A DNA stretch of 14,906 nucleotides from Chloroflexota bacterium (GCA_026389735.1 JAPLHH010000025.1:1-14906), one strand, 5' to 3'; shown: positions 1 to 6,661, counted from the first letter of the stretch. The notes: generated by a model not told the origin, from the sequence alone. Numbers and translations: made by a program.

Positions 1-94
1 CAAGCTTGGGGGCAATAACACCCCAGAGAAGCATGAAGAACAACGAACTTAGAAAGAAACCAGGAATAGCTGCCAGCATTATAAAATAGCCCAT
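1..94 (-). CDS. Small membrane protein of unknown function (5' part only, cut by window edge)
   Basis: An ATG at 94-92 follows a strong ribosome binding site (AAAGGAGG, centred near 105) with about 6 bases between. The frame stays open to the window edge, giving 31 codons. The peptide starts MGYFIMLAAIPGFFL and continues with SSLFFMLLWGVIAPKL, so residues 4 to 28 are almost wholly hydrophobic and form a membrane helix. It lies 89 bases downstream of padR on the same strand with no obvious terminator between, so it is probably the second gene of that operon. PadR regulators often control a neighbouring membrane protein or transporter, which makes this the likely regulated partner (inference). 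I do not recognise the family, and too little is visible to assign a function. Confidence 0.6.
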   Translation of the reverse strand, partial: MGYFIMLAAIPGFFLSSLFFMLLWGVIAPKL

Positions 95-183
95 TTTAGT
101 CCTCCTTTCCTTTAATTATATCTCTCAACTTCAAATCAGTAAATGTATCTACACCAAACGATCACCCTGCCCTCAGGATAACT

Positions 184-696
184 TTATTCCTCCAATATGG
201 CCTTGATGTCCTGAGAAGCACGCGAAATCACCTCACGTATACGTCGCATTTTGTCGGGGTCTGCATGCCGTGCCCGGTGGCCCATCAGTCTCGCCAACTC
301 GCCGAAATCGCCCATCATCTCGACAAGCACACCGATATTTTCTGGGTTCCAATGATGCCTCATGTGGCTCCTGACTTCATCGGCCAAATCCTTCCGTTCA
401 GACAGGAACTTACGACCTTCCTCGGTTATGGTATATATTTTCTTCCCATCCTGTTCTGCGGAGCTAGCGTAGCCCATCTCTTCGAGCATCTGCAGAGTAG
501 GATAAACCACACCGGGACTGGGTGTGTAAAATCCATGGGAGCGTTCCTCAAGGGCACGGATGATTTCATACCCATATCTCGGCTTTTCTTTCAGGAGGTC
601 AAGAATCACATATTTCAAATCCCCTTTGTGAAAGGGACTTTCCCCCCTAAATCCGCGGAAAAATCGCTCGCCCCTGAAAACCCTGTCTCTAAACAT
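184..696 (-). CDS. PadR-family transcriptional regulator
   Basis: This is a DNA-binding regulator of the PadR family: winged-helix proteins that act as dimers and usually repress their own operon until a small ligand or stress signal arrives. The protein is 170 residues if translation starts at the ATG at 696, which has GAGG eight bases upstream. GTG (705) and ATG (702) lie too close to that site. Residues 1-22 are rich in Arg and Phe (FRDRVFRGERFFRGFRG). The winged helix-turn-helix covers about residues 23-98, with the family signatures LKYVILDLL, PRYGYEIIRALEE, TPSPGVVYPTLQMLEEMGY and the wing GKKIYTITEEGRKFL. The C-terminal part is a charged helical dimerisation region with several His and Met residues (MRHHWN, MGHRARH). 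A perfect palindrome lies at its promoter, so autoregulation is likely (inference). The family call is firm; the ligand is unknown. Confidence 0.93.
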   Translation of the reverse strand: MFRDRVFRGERFFRGFRGESPFHKGDLKYVILDLLKEKPRYGYEIIRALEERSHGFYTPSPGVVYPTLQMLEEMGYASSAEQDGKKIYTITEEGRKFLSERKDLADEVRSHMRHHWNPENIGVLVEMMGDFGELARLMGHRARHADPDKMRRIREVISRASQDIKAILEE

Positions 697-733
697 GTTC
701 ATCACCTCGTTTAAACTTTGACATATCTAGTAT

Positions 734-753
734 TATCACGATATATCGTGATA
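734..753. promoter_or_regulatory. 20-bp perfect palindrome, probable PadR operator
   Basis: TATCACGATATATCGTGATA reads the same on both strands over all 20 bases. It begins one base past the -10 box of the padR promoter and covers the predicted transcription start, so a dimer bound here would block RNA polymerase. It is the natural site for the PadR protein encoded just downstream. Binding is inferred. Confidence 0.65.
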
Positions 754-754
754 T

Positions 755-784
755 ATTATAAACTGCCCTGCCGACGCTTGTCAA
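755..784 (-). promoter_or_regulatory. Sigma-70-type promoter of padR
   Basis: On the minus strand, TTGACA (784-779) and TATAAT (760-755) are separated by 18 bases. Both boxes match the consensus exactly. Transcription should start near 748, about 50 bases before the padR ATG, inside the palindrome at 734-753. Confidence 0.75.
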
Positions 785-803
785 GAGGTTATACTTTTAC
801 TCC

Positions 804-850
804 TGTCATTGCGAGGAGTCCTTCCACGGAAGGGCGATGTGGCAATCTCA
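804..850. repeat. Part-copy of the TGTCATTGCGAG palindromic repeat
   Basis: TGTCATTGCGAG (804-815) is followed by a small hairpin (TCCTTCC/GGAAGGGC) and by GGCAATCTCA (841-850), the usual left half of the repeat found at four other places here. The matching right half, which would end CTCGCAATGACA, is absent, so this copy is truncated. It lies in the 342-base gap between padR and the hydrolase gene. Confidence 0.6.
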
Positions 851-870
851 GACAAAAGCAAAAGTAAAAC

Positions 871-998
871 ATCAAAAGGCAAAATGACAAGTCAAAAGTT
901 AAAAATAGGGATAGACCTTCAGGTCTGTCGCCCGTCCATATCTTTGCATTTTTATCTGTCATTTTGATTTTTAACTTTTAATCTTTGACTTTTAACCC
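871..998. repeat. A+T-rich inverted repeat around a small hairpin
   Basis: CAAAATGACA (880-889) is matched in inverse by TGTCATTTTG (957-966). The flanking TTAAAAGT/TTTGACTTTTAA-type tracts also pair imperfectly. In the centre an eight-base-pair stem (910-917 with 922-929, one G-T pair) closes a TTCA loop. No open reading frame of note lies here. It looks like a second kind of interspersed repeat; its right arm contains the -35 box proposed for the hydrolase gene. Confidence 0.5.
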
Positions 999-1014
999 AG
1001 CGCCGTCCTAATAT
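985..1014 (+). promoter_or_regulatory. Probable promoter of the MBL-fold hydrolase gene
   Basis: TTGACT (985-990) and TAATAT (1009-1014) are separated by 18 bases. The predicted start is near 1021, giving a leader of about 26 bases with the ribosome binding site GGGAGAGG (1035-1042). The -35 box lies inside the A+T-rich inverted repeat. Confidence 0.5.
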
Positions 1015-1047
1015 AGCCGGTGTAACCAGCGGAAGGGAGAGGTTAAA

Positions 1048-1728
1048 ATGCCGGAACAAGGCTCATCAGTGATTCAAATTCCCCTGGGCAGGGCCAATGC
1101 CTTTGTCATCCGGGGTAAGCACCCGGTTATTGTTGACACCGGCTATACGGGTAGCGCTCCAGCCATTTTAGACAAGCTCACTGAAAACGGCATCGACCCC
1201 AAGTCAGTCTCTCTCATTCTCATCACTCACGGCCATGCCGACCACTTCGGCAGCGCTGCCGATTTGAAGCAGCTAACCGGTGCGCCGGTAGCGGTTCATA
1301 AGCTTGATGCTGAGGCCTTAAGAAACGGCTTTGACCCTCCTCTCAACCCAACCGGGGCCATCGGCCGTCTGCTAATGCCCCTGCTGACACAGAGAGGCCC
1401 GGCAAAAGCGCCGCCTGTGAAACCCGACATCCTCATCGAAGGCGAAATGGACCTCAAGAAATTCGGCGTCGACGGCAAGATAATACACACGCCCGGCCAT
1501 ACTGCCGGCTCCGTATCGGTGATTTTACCAAACGGCGAGTTTCTCGTCGGCGACCTTATCATGAAGGGGATACTCCGCTGGTGGCAGCCAGATTACCCCC
1601 TGTTTGCCGACAACCTGGCGCAGCTGAATGAAAGCATTCAGCTAATACTGCGAAGGAAACCGACAAAAATCTTCTGTGGCCACGGCGGCCCCTTCAACCC
1701 CAAGGCCGTCCTGCGAAGGTTTTCATAA
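1048..1728 (+). CDS. MBL-fold metallo-hydrolase (glyoxalase II-like)
   Basis: This is a 226-residue enzyme of the metallo-beta-lactamase superfamily, a di-metal hydrolase fold acting on thioesters, lactones, phosphodiesters or related substrates. The metal ligands are visible in order: HGHADH at residues 61-66, TPGHTAG with His151, GDLI with Asp169, and GHGG with His212. The N-terminal VDTGY (residues 29-33) is the usual first strand. No signal peptide or membrane segment is seen, so it is cytoplasmic. The ATG at 1048 has GGGAGAGG five bases upstream. The last 76 bases of the gene recur, about 89% identical, at 2877-2952, downstream of the nucleotidyltransferase/HEPN pair. A paralogue or duplication therefore once lay there. 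The fold and metal site are certain; the substrate cannot be told from the sequence. Confidence 0.93.
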   Translation: MPEQGSSVIQIPLGRANAFVIRGKHPVIVDTGYTGSAPAILDKLTENGIDPKSVSLILITHGHADHFGSAADLKQLTGAPVAVHKLDAEALRNGFDPPLNPTGAIGRLLMPLLTQRGPAKAPPVKPDILIEGEMDLKKFGVDGKIIHTPGHTAGSVSVILPNGEFLVGDLIMKGILRWWQPDYPLFADNLAQLNESIQLILRRKPTKIFCGHGGPFNPKAVLRRFS

Positions 1729-1814
1729 GCAGTGCTCCCTGGCATCCAACGTGCATTGAACTTTCCGCCAGAAAGCGCAATAAGTAGGCTATTGCCAGAA
1801 TCCAACTTAGACTC

Positions 1815-1843
1815 TTGACTTTCTGGTTATCGCTCATTATAAT
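1815..1843 (+). promoter_or_regulatory. Promoter of the nucleotidyltransferase/HEPN pair
   Basis: TTGACT (1815-1820) and TATAAT (1838-1843) are separated by 17 bases, a near-consensus sigma-70-type promoter. The predicted start is near 1850 and the leader is short (about 23 bases) before the ATG at 1873. Confidence 0.7.
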
Positions 1844-1855
1844 GAGTACATACTC
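1833..1855. promoter_or_regulatory. Two overlapping palindromes at the promoter, possible operator
   Basis: CTCATTATAATGAG (1833-1846) is a perfect 14-base palindrome containing the -10 box. GAGTACATACTC (1844-1855) is a second inverted repeat (five-base arms, two-base centre) over the predicted transcription start. They share GAG. The first gene product carries a winged helix, so autoregulation here is plausible but unproven. Confidence 0.45.
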
Positions 1856-1872
1856 AATATTTGGAGCAGTAT

Positions 1873-2439
1873 ATGTTGCATTCTCATATAATCGTTACCA
1901 GCAAGCAGAAGGTGCTGAGTCTGCTGGCGAAATTCTCTAATGAGGAATTCTACGAGAGGCAAGTGGCTCGCAAGCTTGGAATATCTTACGGCTCAGCAAA
2001 CCGGGCGCTAAATGAATTATTTTCGACCGGGTCTGTCACACGCATACGTAAGGGAAAAATGTATTTCTATTCAATAGATTCCTCTACTGCTGCCGTCATC
2101 GAGTTCAAAAAAATGGTAAACCTCATGCTAGTTGAACCATTAGTAGAAGAACTAAAAAAGATATCAAACCGTATAGTACTATATGGCAGTTGTGCTCTCG
2201 GGACAGATACCACCGAGAGTGATTTAGATTTATTCGTTGTATCAAACAGCAAGGAAGACGTGTCAAATGCCATCAGCAATTTCAAATTCCCCAGAGGCTA
2301 TGAGAATATCCACATTCAAACAGTGATTAAGACACCTGTCGAATTACTGGAGGCAGAAGAACCAGAGCGGGCTTTCATAGAAGAAGTTGAGCGTGGCATA
2401 GTACTATGGGAAAAGGTTGCCAGTGAATCAAGAATTTAA
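1873..2439 (+). CDS. Winged-helix nucleotidyltransferase, MNT type (antitoxin-like)
   Basis: This protein has 188 residues in two parts. Residues about 10-75 form a winged helix-turn-helix (FYERQVARKLGISYGSANRA, then LFSTGSVTRIRKGKMYFYSI). Residues about 95-185 form a minimal nucleotidyltransferase domain with the signature VLYGSCALGTDTTESDLDL. Gly105-Ser106 and Asp117/Asp119 fit the GSx10DxD pattern that holds metal and nucleotide. A third acidic ligand is not obvious in the later strand (NIHIQTVIKTP), so activity is uncertain. In MNT/HEPN pairs (for example MntA-HepT) the nucleotidyltransferase is the antitoxin and can AMPylate the HEPN toxin. The HEPN gene overlaps its 3' end here, as expected. 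The ATG at 1873 has GGAG six bases upstream. The winged helix may let it regulate its own promoter (inference). Confidence 0.88.
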   Translation: MLHSHIIVTSKQKVLSLLAKFSNEEFYERQVARKLGISYGSANRALNELFSTGSVTRIRKGKMYFYSIDSSTAAVIEFKKMVNLMLVEPLVEELKKISNRIVLYGSCALGTDTTESDLDLFVVSNSKEDVSNAISNFKFPRGYENIHIQTVIKTPVELLEAEEPERAFIEEVERGIVLWEKVASESRI

Positions 2440-2856
2440 GCAGTGTCTTGAAAGCAAAAAGATTGTTCCCTTAGTCAGAGGCAAAGCCTGGTTAAGAAGG
2501 AGCTTTCGGTTGCTGTGAGTGACCTATCGGATGCCAAGGCAGGCTATGAAAATGAGCGTTACAAGTGGTCAACTATCCAAGCCTACTATGCCATGTTCCA
2601 TGCTGCCAGAGCGCTTATCTACTCTCAGGGCTACCGCGAAAAGAGCCACTACTGCCTGGCTATAGCCTTAAGAGCCCTATTCGTAGATGAAGGCACAATG
2701 GATGCTAAATTAGTTCGTGACTTCCTCAATGCCATGAATCTTCGACAAGCGGCCGATTATGAGGCTGAATTTTCTAAATCTGGAGCCAAAGCCGTTATTG
2801 CTTCAGCAGAGAAGTTCATAGAAAAAGCGACTGCTATTTTAGGCATTAGTGAGTAA
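2423..2856 (+). pseudogene. HEPN-domain protein (toxin-like partner), disrupted by a -1 frameshift
   Basis: The gene starts at GTG 2423, with AAAAGG six bases upstream, and overlaps the nucleotidyltransferase gene by 17 bases. The first frame reads VNQEFKQCLESKKIVPLVRG then KA, and would soon stop at 2516-2518. The HEPN sequence continues in the next frame from CTG 2488: LVKKELSVAVSDLSDAKAGY, then IQAYYAMFHAARALIYSQGY, REKSHYCLAIALRALFV, and on to a stop at 2854-2856. Restoring one base near GCCTGG (2486-2491) joins the parts into about 144 residues, a normal length for this family. HEPN proteins are helical and many are RNases using an Rx4-6H motif. Here the nearest match is R-E-K-S-H, spaced by three, so catalysis is uncertain. 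GTG 2515 could give a shortened 113-residue protein lacking the first helix. It is either a true inactivating mutation or a one-base sequence error. Confidence 0.8.
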
Positions 2857-2876
2857 TTCATATGACCCAAGAAGAA

Positions 2877-2952
2877 AAGGAAACCGACAAAAATCTTCTC
2901 CGGCCACGGCGGCCCCTTCAACCCCAAAGCCATCCTGCGCAGGTTTTTCTAG
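2877..2952 (+). pseudogene. 3' remnant of a second MBL-fold hydrolase gene
   Basis: These 76 bases match 1653-1728, the 3' end of the intact hydrolase gene, at all but eight positions with no gaps, including the stop codon position. The encoded tail is KPTKIFSGHGGPFNPKAIL, then RRFF. Several differences are silent (AAG/AAA, CGA/CGC, TAA/TAG) or conservative (Val/Ile), which suggests this copy evolved as a coding paralogue before losing its 5' part. The frame is closed upstream by a stop at 2863-2865, so nothing functional remains. It starts 20 bases after the HEPN stop codon. Confidence 0.75.
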
Positions 2953-3064
2953 GGAAGAGCCAAGAGTAAAAACACGGCCAGACTTGCAGCTAAAACTTGA
3001 TTTCGCACTAACGTTACTACTAGTTATGTTTTGGCGCCTTATTGATTTTGTTTTCAGGGAAGTT

Positions 3065-6000
3065 TCACGGATTTTTAGCCACATCATCTATAAATGCCCA
3101 TAGCATGCCGCATTCTCGTGCAGCTTTAATACCCCCAAAACCTGCATCTGCATTGTGATTATTGGCATAACAATTGTTGTCGATGGCATACAAGGTGATT
3201 TTCATACCGATAATCAGGCCACCACAACACTTCATTGAAGATGGCTCTGTGGTAAATTGAATTCCCTTACCATTCACTTGGGTGAATGTTTTTAAACATT
3301 CCCACTGAATCCCCGGTTCAGGTACGCCTTCGTAGCGGTTCCGTGTACGGCAGACTCCACTACTCTGCCCAACCATGCCGTGCGCTGAATATAAATCTTT
3401 AGCGGATAAAGCAGATTGCAAGCCATAATAACCACCGAGTCCGTACGGTGATGCAGCGCTGTAATATTTGCCATGAGATCCATTTACAGGATTCATAATG
3501 TCAGTGTCCACCCATCTCCTATAGACTGGAATGGTCTGACGATAAATTGACCCGTTGCTACCTGTTGAGCCGTCATCCGCAACGTATATAATACTGTTAT
3601 TTTGGAAGTCTGGGTCGAAAGCTACATGGACATTGCCCTTGGTAGGCAGTGGGTGAGGAATTACCTCCCAGGAATTGCCGTGATTAAGTGAGAAAGCTAT
3701 AGGATATGCTTTTAGATTAGTAGCACGAGCCGCACCAATTAAGATTTTGCCCTCCGGGTAGACAGTGATAGTGTGAGCATTCTGGATATGTGTATTACTG
3801 CTTGGCAAACTGGTTGACCAAGCGGTTCCTGTATACGGCATCTTCTGCACCAACCCATCTGGTGTCAGGTTGTACAGGACAGTGCTGGACTCGAAGCAGA
3901 AGTCTTGGATGATCTCCCTGGGTACTATTATTGCCCAGTACTCACCGAAATCAGGGGACCACGCCTGTGCTTTAGTGTACTGGGCTGCCCAGCCTACTAT
4001 CTCCCCTTGAGGATCTGCATCATACGGAACTACTCTTAAAAGTGCCAAGTCAGTTTGTGCCTGATCACATGACACTGCAGTAACATGTGTTAATATCCTC
4101 TCCCAATACATACCGATGGGCATTACTGGCAGAGGTGAAACTACTGCATGATTGGAGCTGGAGCGCCAAACACTATCGAACCCCTGAGACCCAGTATTAG
4201 TATTGACTGATGCTAAATATATGGTTCTGCCATCAGCAGATGGAGCAACGTCAGTTAACTTAGACATGAAAGTATTAATTAGGCTCAGTTGATTCCAAGT
4301 TTCTCCGTTACTGCGGCTTATACCAAAGGCCGACTCATCGAATGGAATTACATTGACATAACCAGCCGGCCATGCGGTCGCAACATTGACTGCTCCATTA
4401 TTAGTGGCAGGAGCGATACAAGGGCCAAGACTCGCTGCACCTGTAGCGGCATAAGCAAGCCCACCGTCAGGCGACCAAGCAACCCTTACATTTCCATAAC
4501 CCGATGTATATCCTGCGCAAACATCAGGAGCCTGTCCTGCAGCCCCGGTTGTAGGTTTCAAGGCGGGATACCAAACAGGTATTGGGTACGTGGTAGGTGA
4601 GTCGGTAAACCAAGTTGGCACAGCGGCTAGATTACCATATCCTAATACCTCACCCACCAACAGCTTGCCAGAAGTACACCAGCCGAAATAGGCAATACTG
4701 GCAGTACGTCGGGTAATATTATTTGTATTAATTAAACCGAAGGTATGCGTATTATCCATCAGGGTATAGATAACTTTATCATCAATTCGATACACACCAC
4801 GATTGGTTGTTATACGCGGTGATTTTCCTATGGCGTCAGTGCTAACATAAAAGCGTCGATGGTCGGTATCATCTCCAGAGAAATCAAACGGGAGTTCCAA
4901 ATTGACTATTATTATCTCATCGACTCTAGGTGAATTACCCAGATTATCATTTGCGTTTTTGATCTCAACATGGTCTATATATTCTTGCCAGAGAGTAGAG
5001 TTCTGTTCAACGTCATGAACGCCAGTAGCAAGCCAAGTACCTGCGTGGTCCGGAGTACCGTCACAGTAAATGACTACGATTGTGCGATCGCTAGGAAAGT
5101 TTGGTGAAAATTTGGCAGCTACTATATCACCAATCAATTGATTAACTGAAGCTGATGCGGTTGAACCAACACATTGTATTTTCCACTGACGGCGTCCATC
5201 TAGTTTCATAATTTGTAGATTGTTCGTGTCAATTCCATTTCCATCTCTTGTACCAACAAGTATCTTACGGTCGCCAAAGGCTCTAGAAATGTCGAGAGCA
5301 CTTATCAAATCAGTGCCTGCCGTAATGCCCACTGGAGGCCATTCAGTATTTTCCCATGTGTTGCCATTATCAGTTGAAATCCATACTTGCTGAAGTAATG
5401 GATTCACACTAATGTCTGCACAGGCAACAGCAACGATATTAGGGTCATCAGGAGCGATAGCCAAATCCCAGATAAGAGTCCCATTTTCTATACTTGATTG
5501 TGCAGTGGCAAGCTTCAAGTACTCCACATCAGTCCAGCTTATACCACCATCTATAGATCTATACAGCATAACTTGGGCGCCACCCTGATTGATACCATTA
5601 CGGTCACCACGTCTGACAACCGCCCATATTGTCTTTCCATCACATGCTACTACAATCTTATTGATTCCAGCCCCTTGGTTATTAGGATTTAATAACTCTT
5701 TTGTAAGTGAAGGTATAGAGTCTGGCGTATCAACGATACTCCATTGGGACCTGCTAGTAGCTATCGGCGCTGGCTTGAATTTAACCCCTGCTGGCTTTTT
5801 CTCCTCTCTAGTCCCAATTAGCTCTTCTTTGGGCAGACGAGCAAATTGATTAAGAATCCATTGATGAAGATGAGATCTAAACATACCTCGCCAATCTATT
5901 GGAGTCTTGTAGGGTTTGTAAAAAGGCATATGCTCACGATTTATTTTATTTCTGAAATCGAGTACCTTCGCTAACTGTTCATCTGGATTTGTAATCAGGT

Positions 6001-6364
6001 CATCAGAGATGTCACGAAAGTAGAGAAAGATGTCGGGTCTGCCTTCATTTTTTTCAGACAGGTGATTTGCTAGCTCATATTCCTCTTCAAAGCCAGAACT
6101 ATATTGTCCTGATGGGCTGCCCCATCGTTTCCAAAGAACAAAGACGGCAAGGTCGCAGTCCCTAATATAATCGTCATTGATTCTGTCTTGCGCGCGCACT
6201 CTCCCTAGCAATGCATCTTCCCAACGCAACGGAATCACTTGTATACCCCTAATTTTGTATATATTATTGACTTCGGCAACAACATCGAGAAAGTACTGCC
6301 TTTCCTCGGTAACGTCGGACGGCGAACCAATGAAGACTTTGAATACCGTACATTTAGTTGCCAT
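3065..6364 (-). CDS. DUF4062 (TIR-like) domain fused to a long Asp-box beta-propeller
   Basis: This is a 1,099-residue protein without signal peptide or membrane helix. Residues 6-105 match the DUF4062 type: VFKVFIGSPSDVTEERQYFL, IPLRWED at 44-50, CDLAVFVLWKRWGSPSG at 70-86, and SGFEEEYELA at 90-99. The last holds an acidic cluster where TIR-like enzymes have their catalytic Glu. Residues about 205-945 carry beta-propeller repeats. Asp boxes (SxDxGxxW or variants) lie at 270-277, 330-337, 683-690, 803-810 and 892-899, with strand motifs such as FSPNFPSDRTIVVIY and FDPDFQNNSIIYVADDG. Residues 946-1099 have no such repeats and six Cys (1005, 1023, 1046, 1047, 1065, 1085). DUF4062 is known at the N-terminus of NACHT/WD40 proteins. 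Here no NTPase intervenes, so a sensor-effector fusion in defence is my inference. The start ATG has GAGAGG eight bases upstream. The gene is A+T-richer than the core genes. Function unknown. Confidence 0.88.
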   Translation of the reverse strand: MATKCTVFKVFIGSPSDVTEERQYFLDVVAEVNNIYKIRGIQVIPLRWEDALLGRVRAQDRINDDYIRDCDLAVFVLWKRWGSPSGQYSSGFEEEYELANHLSEKNEGRPDIFLYFRDISDDLITNPDEQLAKVLDFRNKINREHMPFYKPYKTPIDWRGMFRSHLHQWILNQFARLPKEELIGTREEKKPAGVKFKPAPIATSRSQWSIVDTPDSIPSLTKELLNPNNQGAGINKIVVACDGKTIWAVVRRGDRNGINQGGAQVMLYRSIDGGISWTDVEYLKLATAQSSIENGTLIWDLAIAPDDPNIVAVACADISVNPLLQQVWISTDNGNTWENTEWPPVGITAGTDLISALDISRAFGDRKILVGTRDGNGIDTNNLQIMKLDGRRQWKIQCVGSTASASVNQLIGDIVAAKFSPNFPSDRTIVVIYCDGTPDHAGTWLATGVHDVEQNSTLWQEYIDHVEIKNANDNLGNSPRVDEIIIVNLELPFDFSGDDTDHRRFYVSTDAIGKSPRITTNRGVYRIDDKVIYTLMDNTHTFGLINTNNITRRTASIAYFGWCTSGKLLVGEVLGYGNLAAVPTWFTDSPTTYPIPVWYPALKPTTGAAGQAPDVCAGYTSGYGNVRVAWSPDGGLAYAATGAASLGPCIAPATNNGAVNVATAWPAGYVNVIPFDESAFGISRSNGETWNQLSLINTFMSKLTDVAPSADGRTIYLASVNTNTGSQGFDSVWRSSSNHAVVSPLPVMPIGMYWERILTHVTAVSCDQAQTDLALLRVVPYDADPQGEIVGWAAQYTKAQAWSPDFGEYWAIIVPREIIQDFCFESSTVLYNLTPDGLVQKMPYTGTAWSTSLPSSNTHIQNAHTITVYPEGKILIGAARATNLKAYPIAFSLNHGNSWEVIPHPLPTKGNVHVAFDPDFQNNSIIYVADDGSTGSNGSIYRQTIPVYRRWVDTDIMNPVNGSHGKYYSAASPYGLGGYYGLQSALSAKDLYSAHGMVGQSSGVCRTRNRYEGVPEPGIQWECLKTFTQVNGKGIQFTTEPSSMKCCGGLIIGMKITLYAIDNNCYANNHNADAGFGGIKAARECGMLWAFIDDVAKNP

Positions 6365-6443
6365 TCCAGACGCCTCTCTGTTACCGCATAGTACAAACTA
6401 GCTCAGTTGAATGCCGAACTGGATTCCACCTTAATCTATTTCT

Positions 6444-6472
6444 AGTATATCACAGCACATCACACCGGAGAA
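6444..6472 (-). promoter_or_regulatory. Possible promoter of the DUF4062 gene
   Basis: On the minus strand an extended -10, TG-A-TATACT (TATACT at 6449-6444), lies 17 bases after TTCTCC (6472-6467), a poor -35. The extended -10 may compensate. The leader would be about 70 bases. Confidence 0.35.
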
Positions 6473-6661
6473 TCGCACTACGTCTGAACAGGAGTTATGT
6501 ATTAAACAAGTTCTCCATGCCGGCACCATGATAGATACTGTGACATTCATCATTAAAGCTTAGAATAATGGGTATCTATCAAAGAGTCTGCAAGAGGTTC
6601 TTCGCACGAATAGCTCAGGAGACAGGACACAGGATTTCCAGATATCTTAAGCAGCGCTCGT

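Noticed and set aside
265..714. Open frame of 149 codons on the plus strand opposite padR
   Set aside because: It is a shadow of the PadR gene, which has clear family motifs, a ribosome binding site and a promoter. The antisense product resembles nothing known to me.
910..929. Hairpin in the padR-hydrolase gap as a terminator
   Set aside because: The eight-base-pair stem is not followed by a T run on either strand, and no gene ends into it, since padR is transcribed away from it and the hydrolase gene starts downstream.
2480..2495. Programmed ribosomal frameshift in the HEPN gene
   Set aside because: The sequence around GCCTGG is not a slippery heptamer and no downstream pseudoknot or internal Shine-Dalgarno site is evident; a deletion or sequence error is simpler.
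2849..3103. Plus-strand open frame after the HEPN gene
   Set aside because: It runs through the hydrolase remnant in the wrong frame and into the 3' end of the DUF4062 gene. The matching frame of the remnant is a different one and stops at 2952.
6540..6566. Additional plus-strand promoter for gatB (GTGACA ... TAGAAT)
   Set aside because: The spacing is only 15 bases and both boxes are imperfect; the pair at 6662-6691 fits better.
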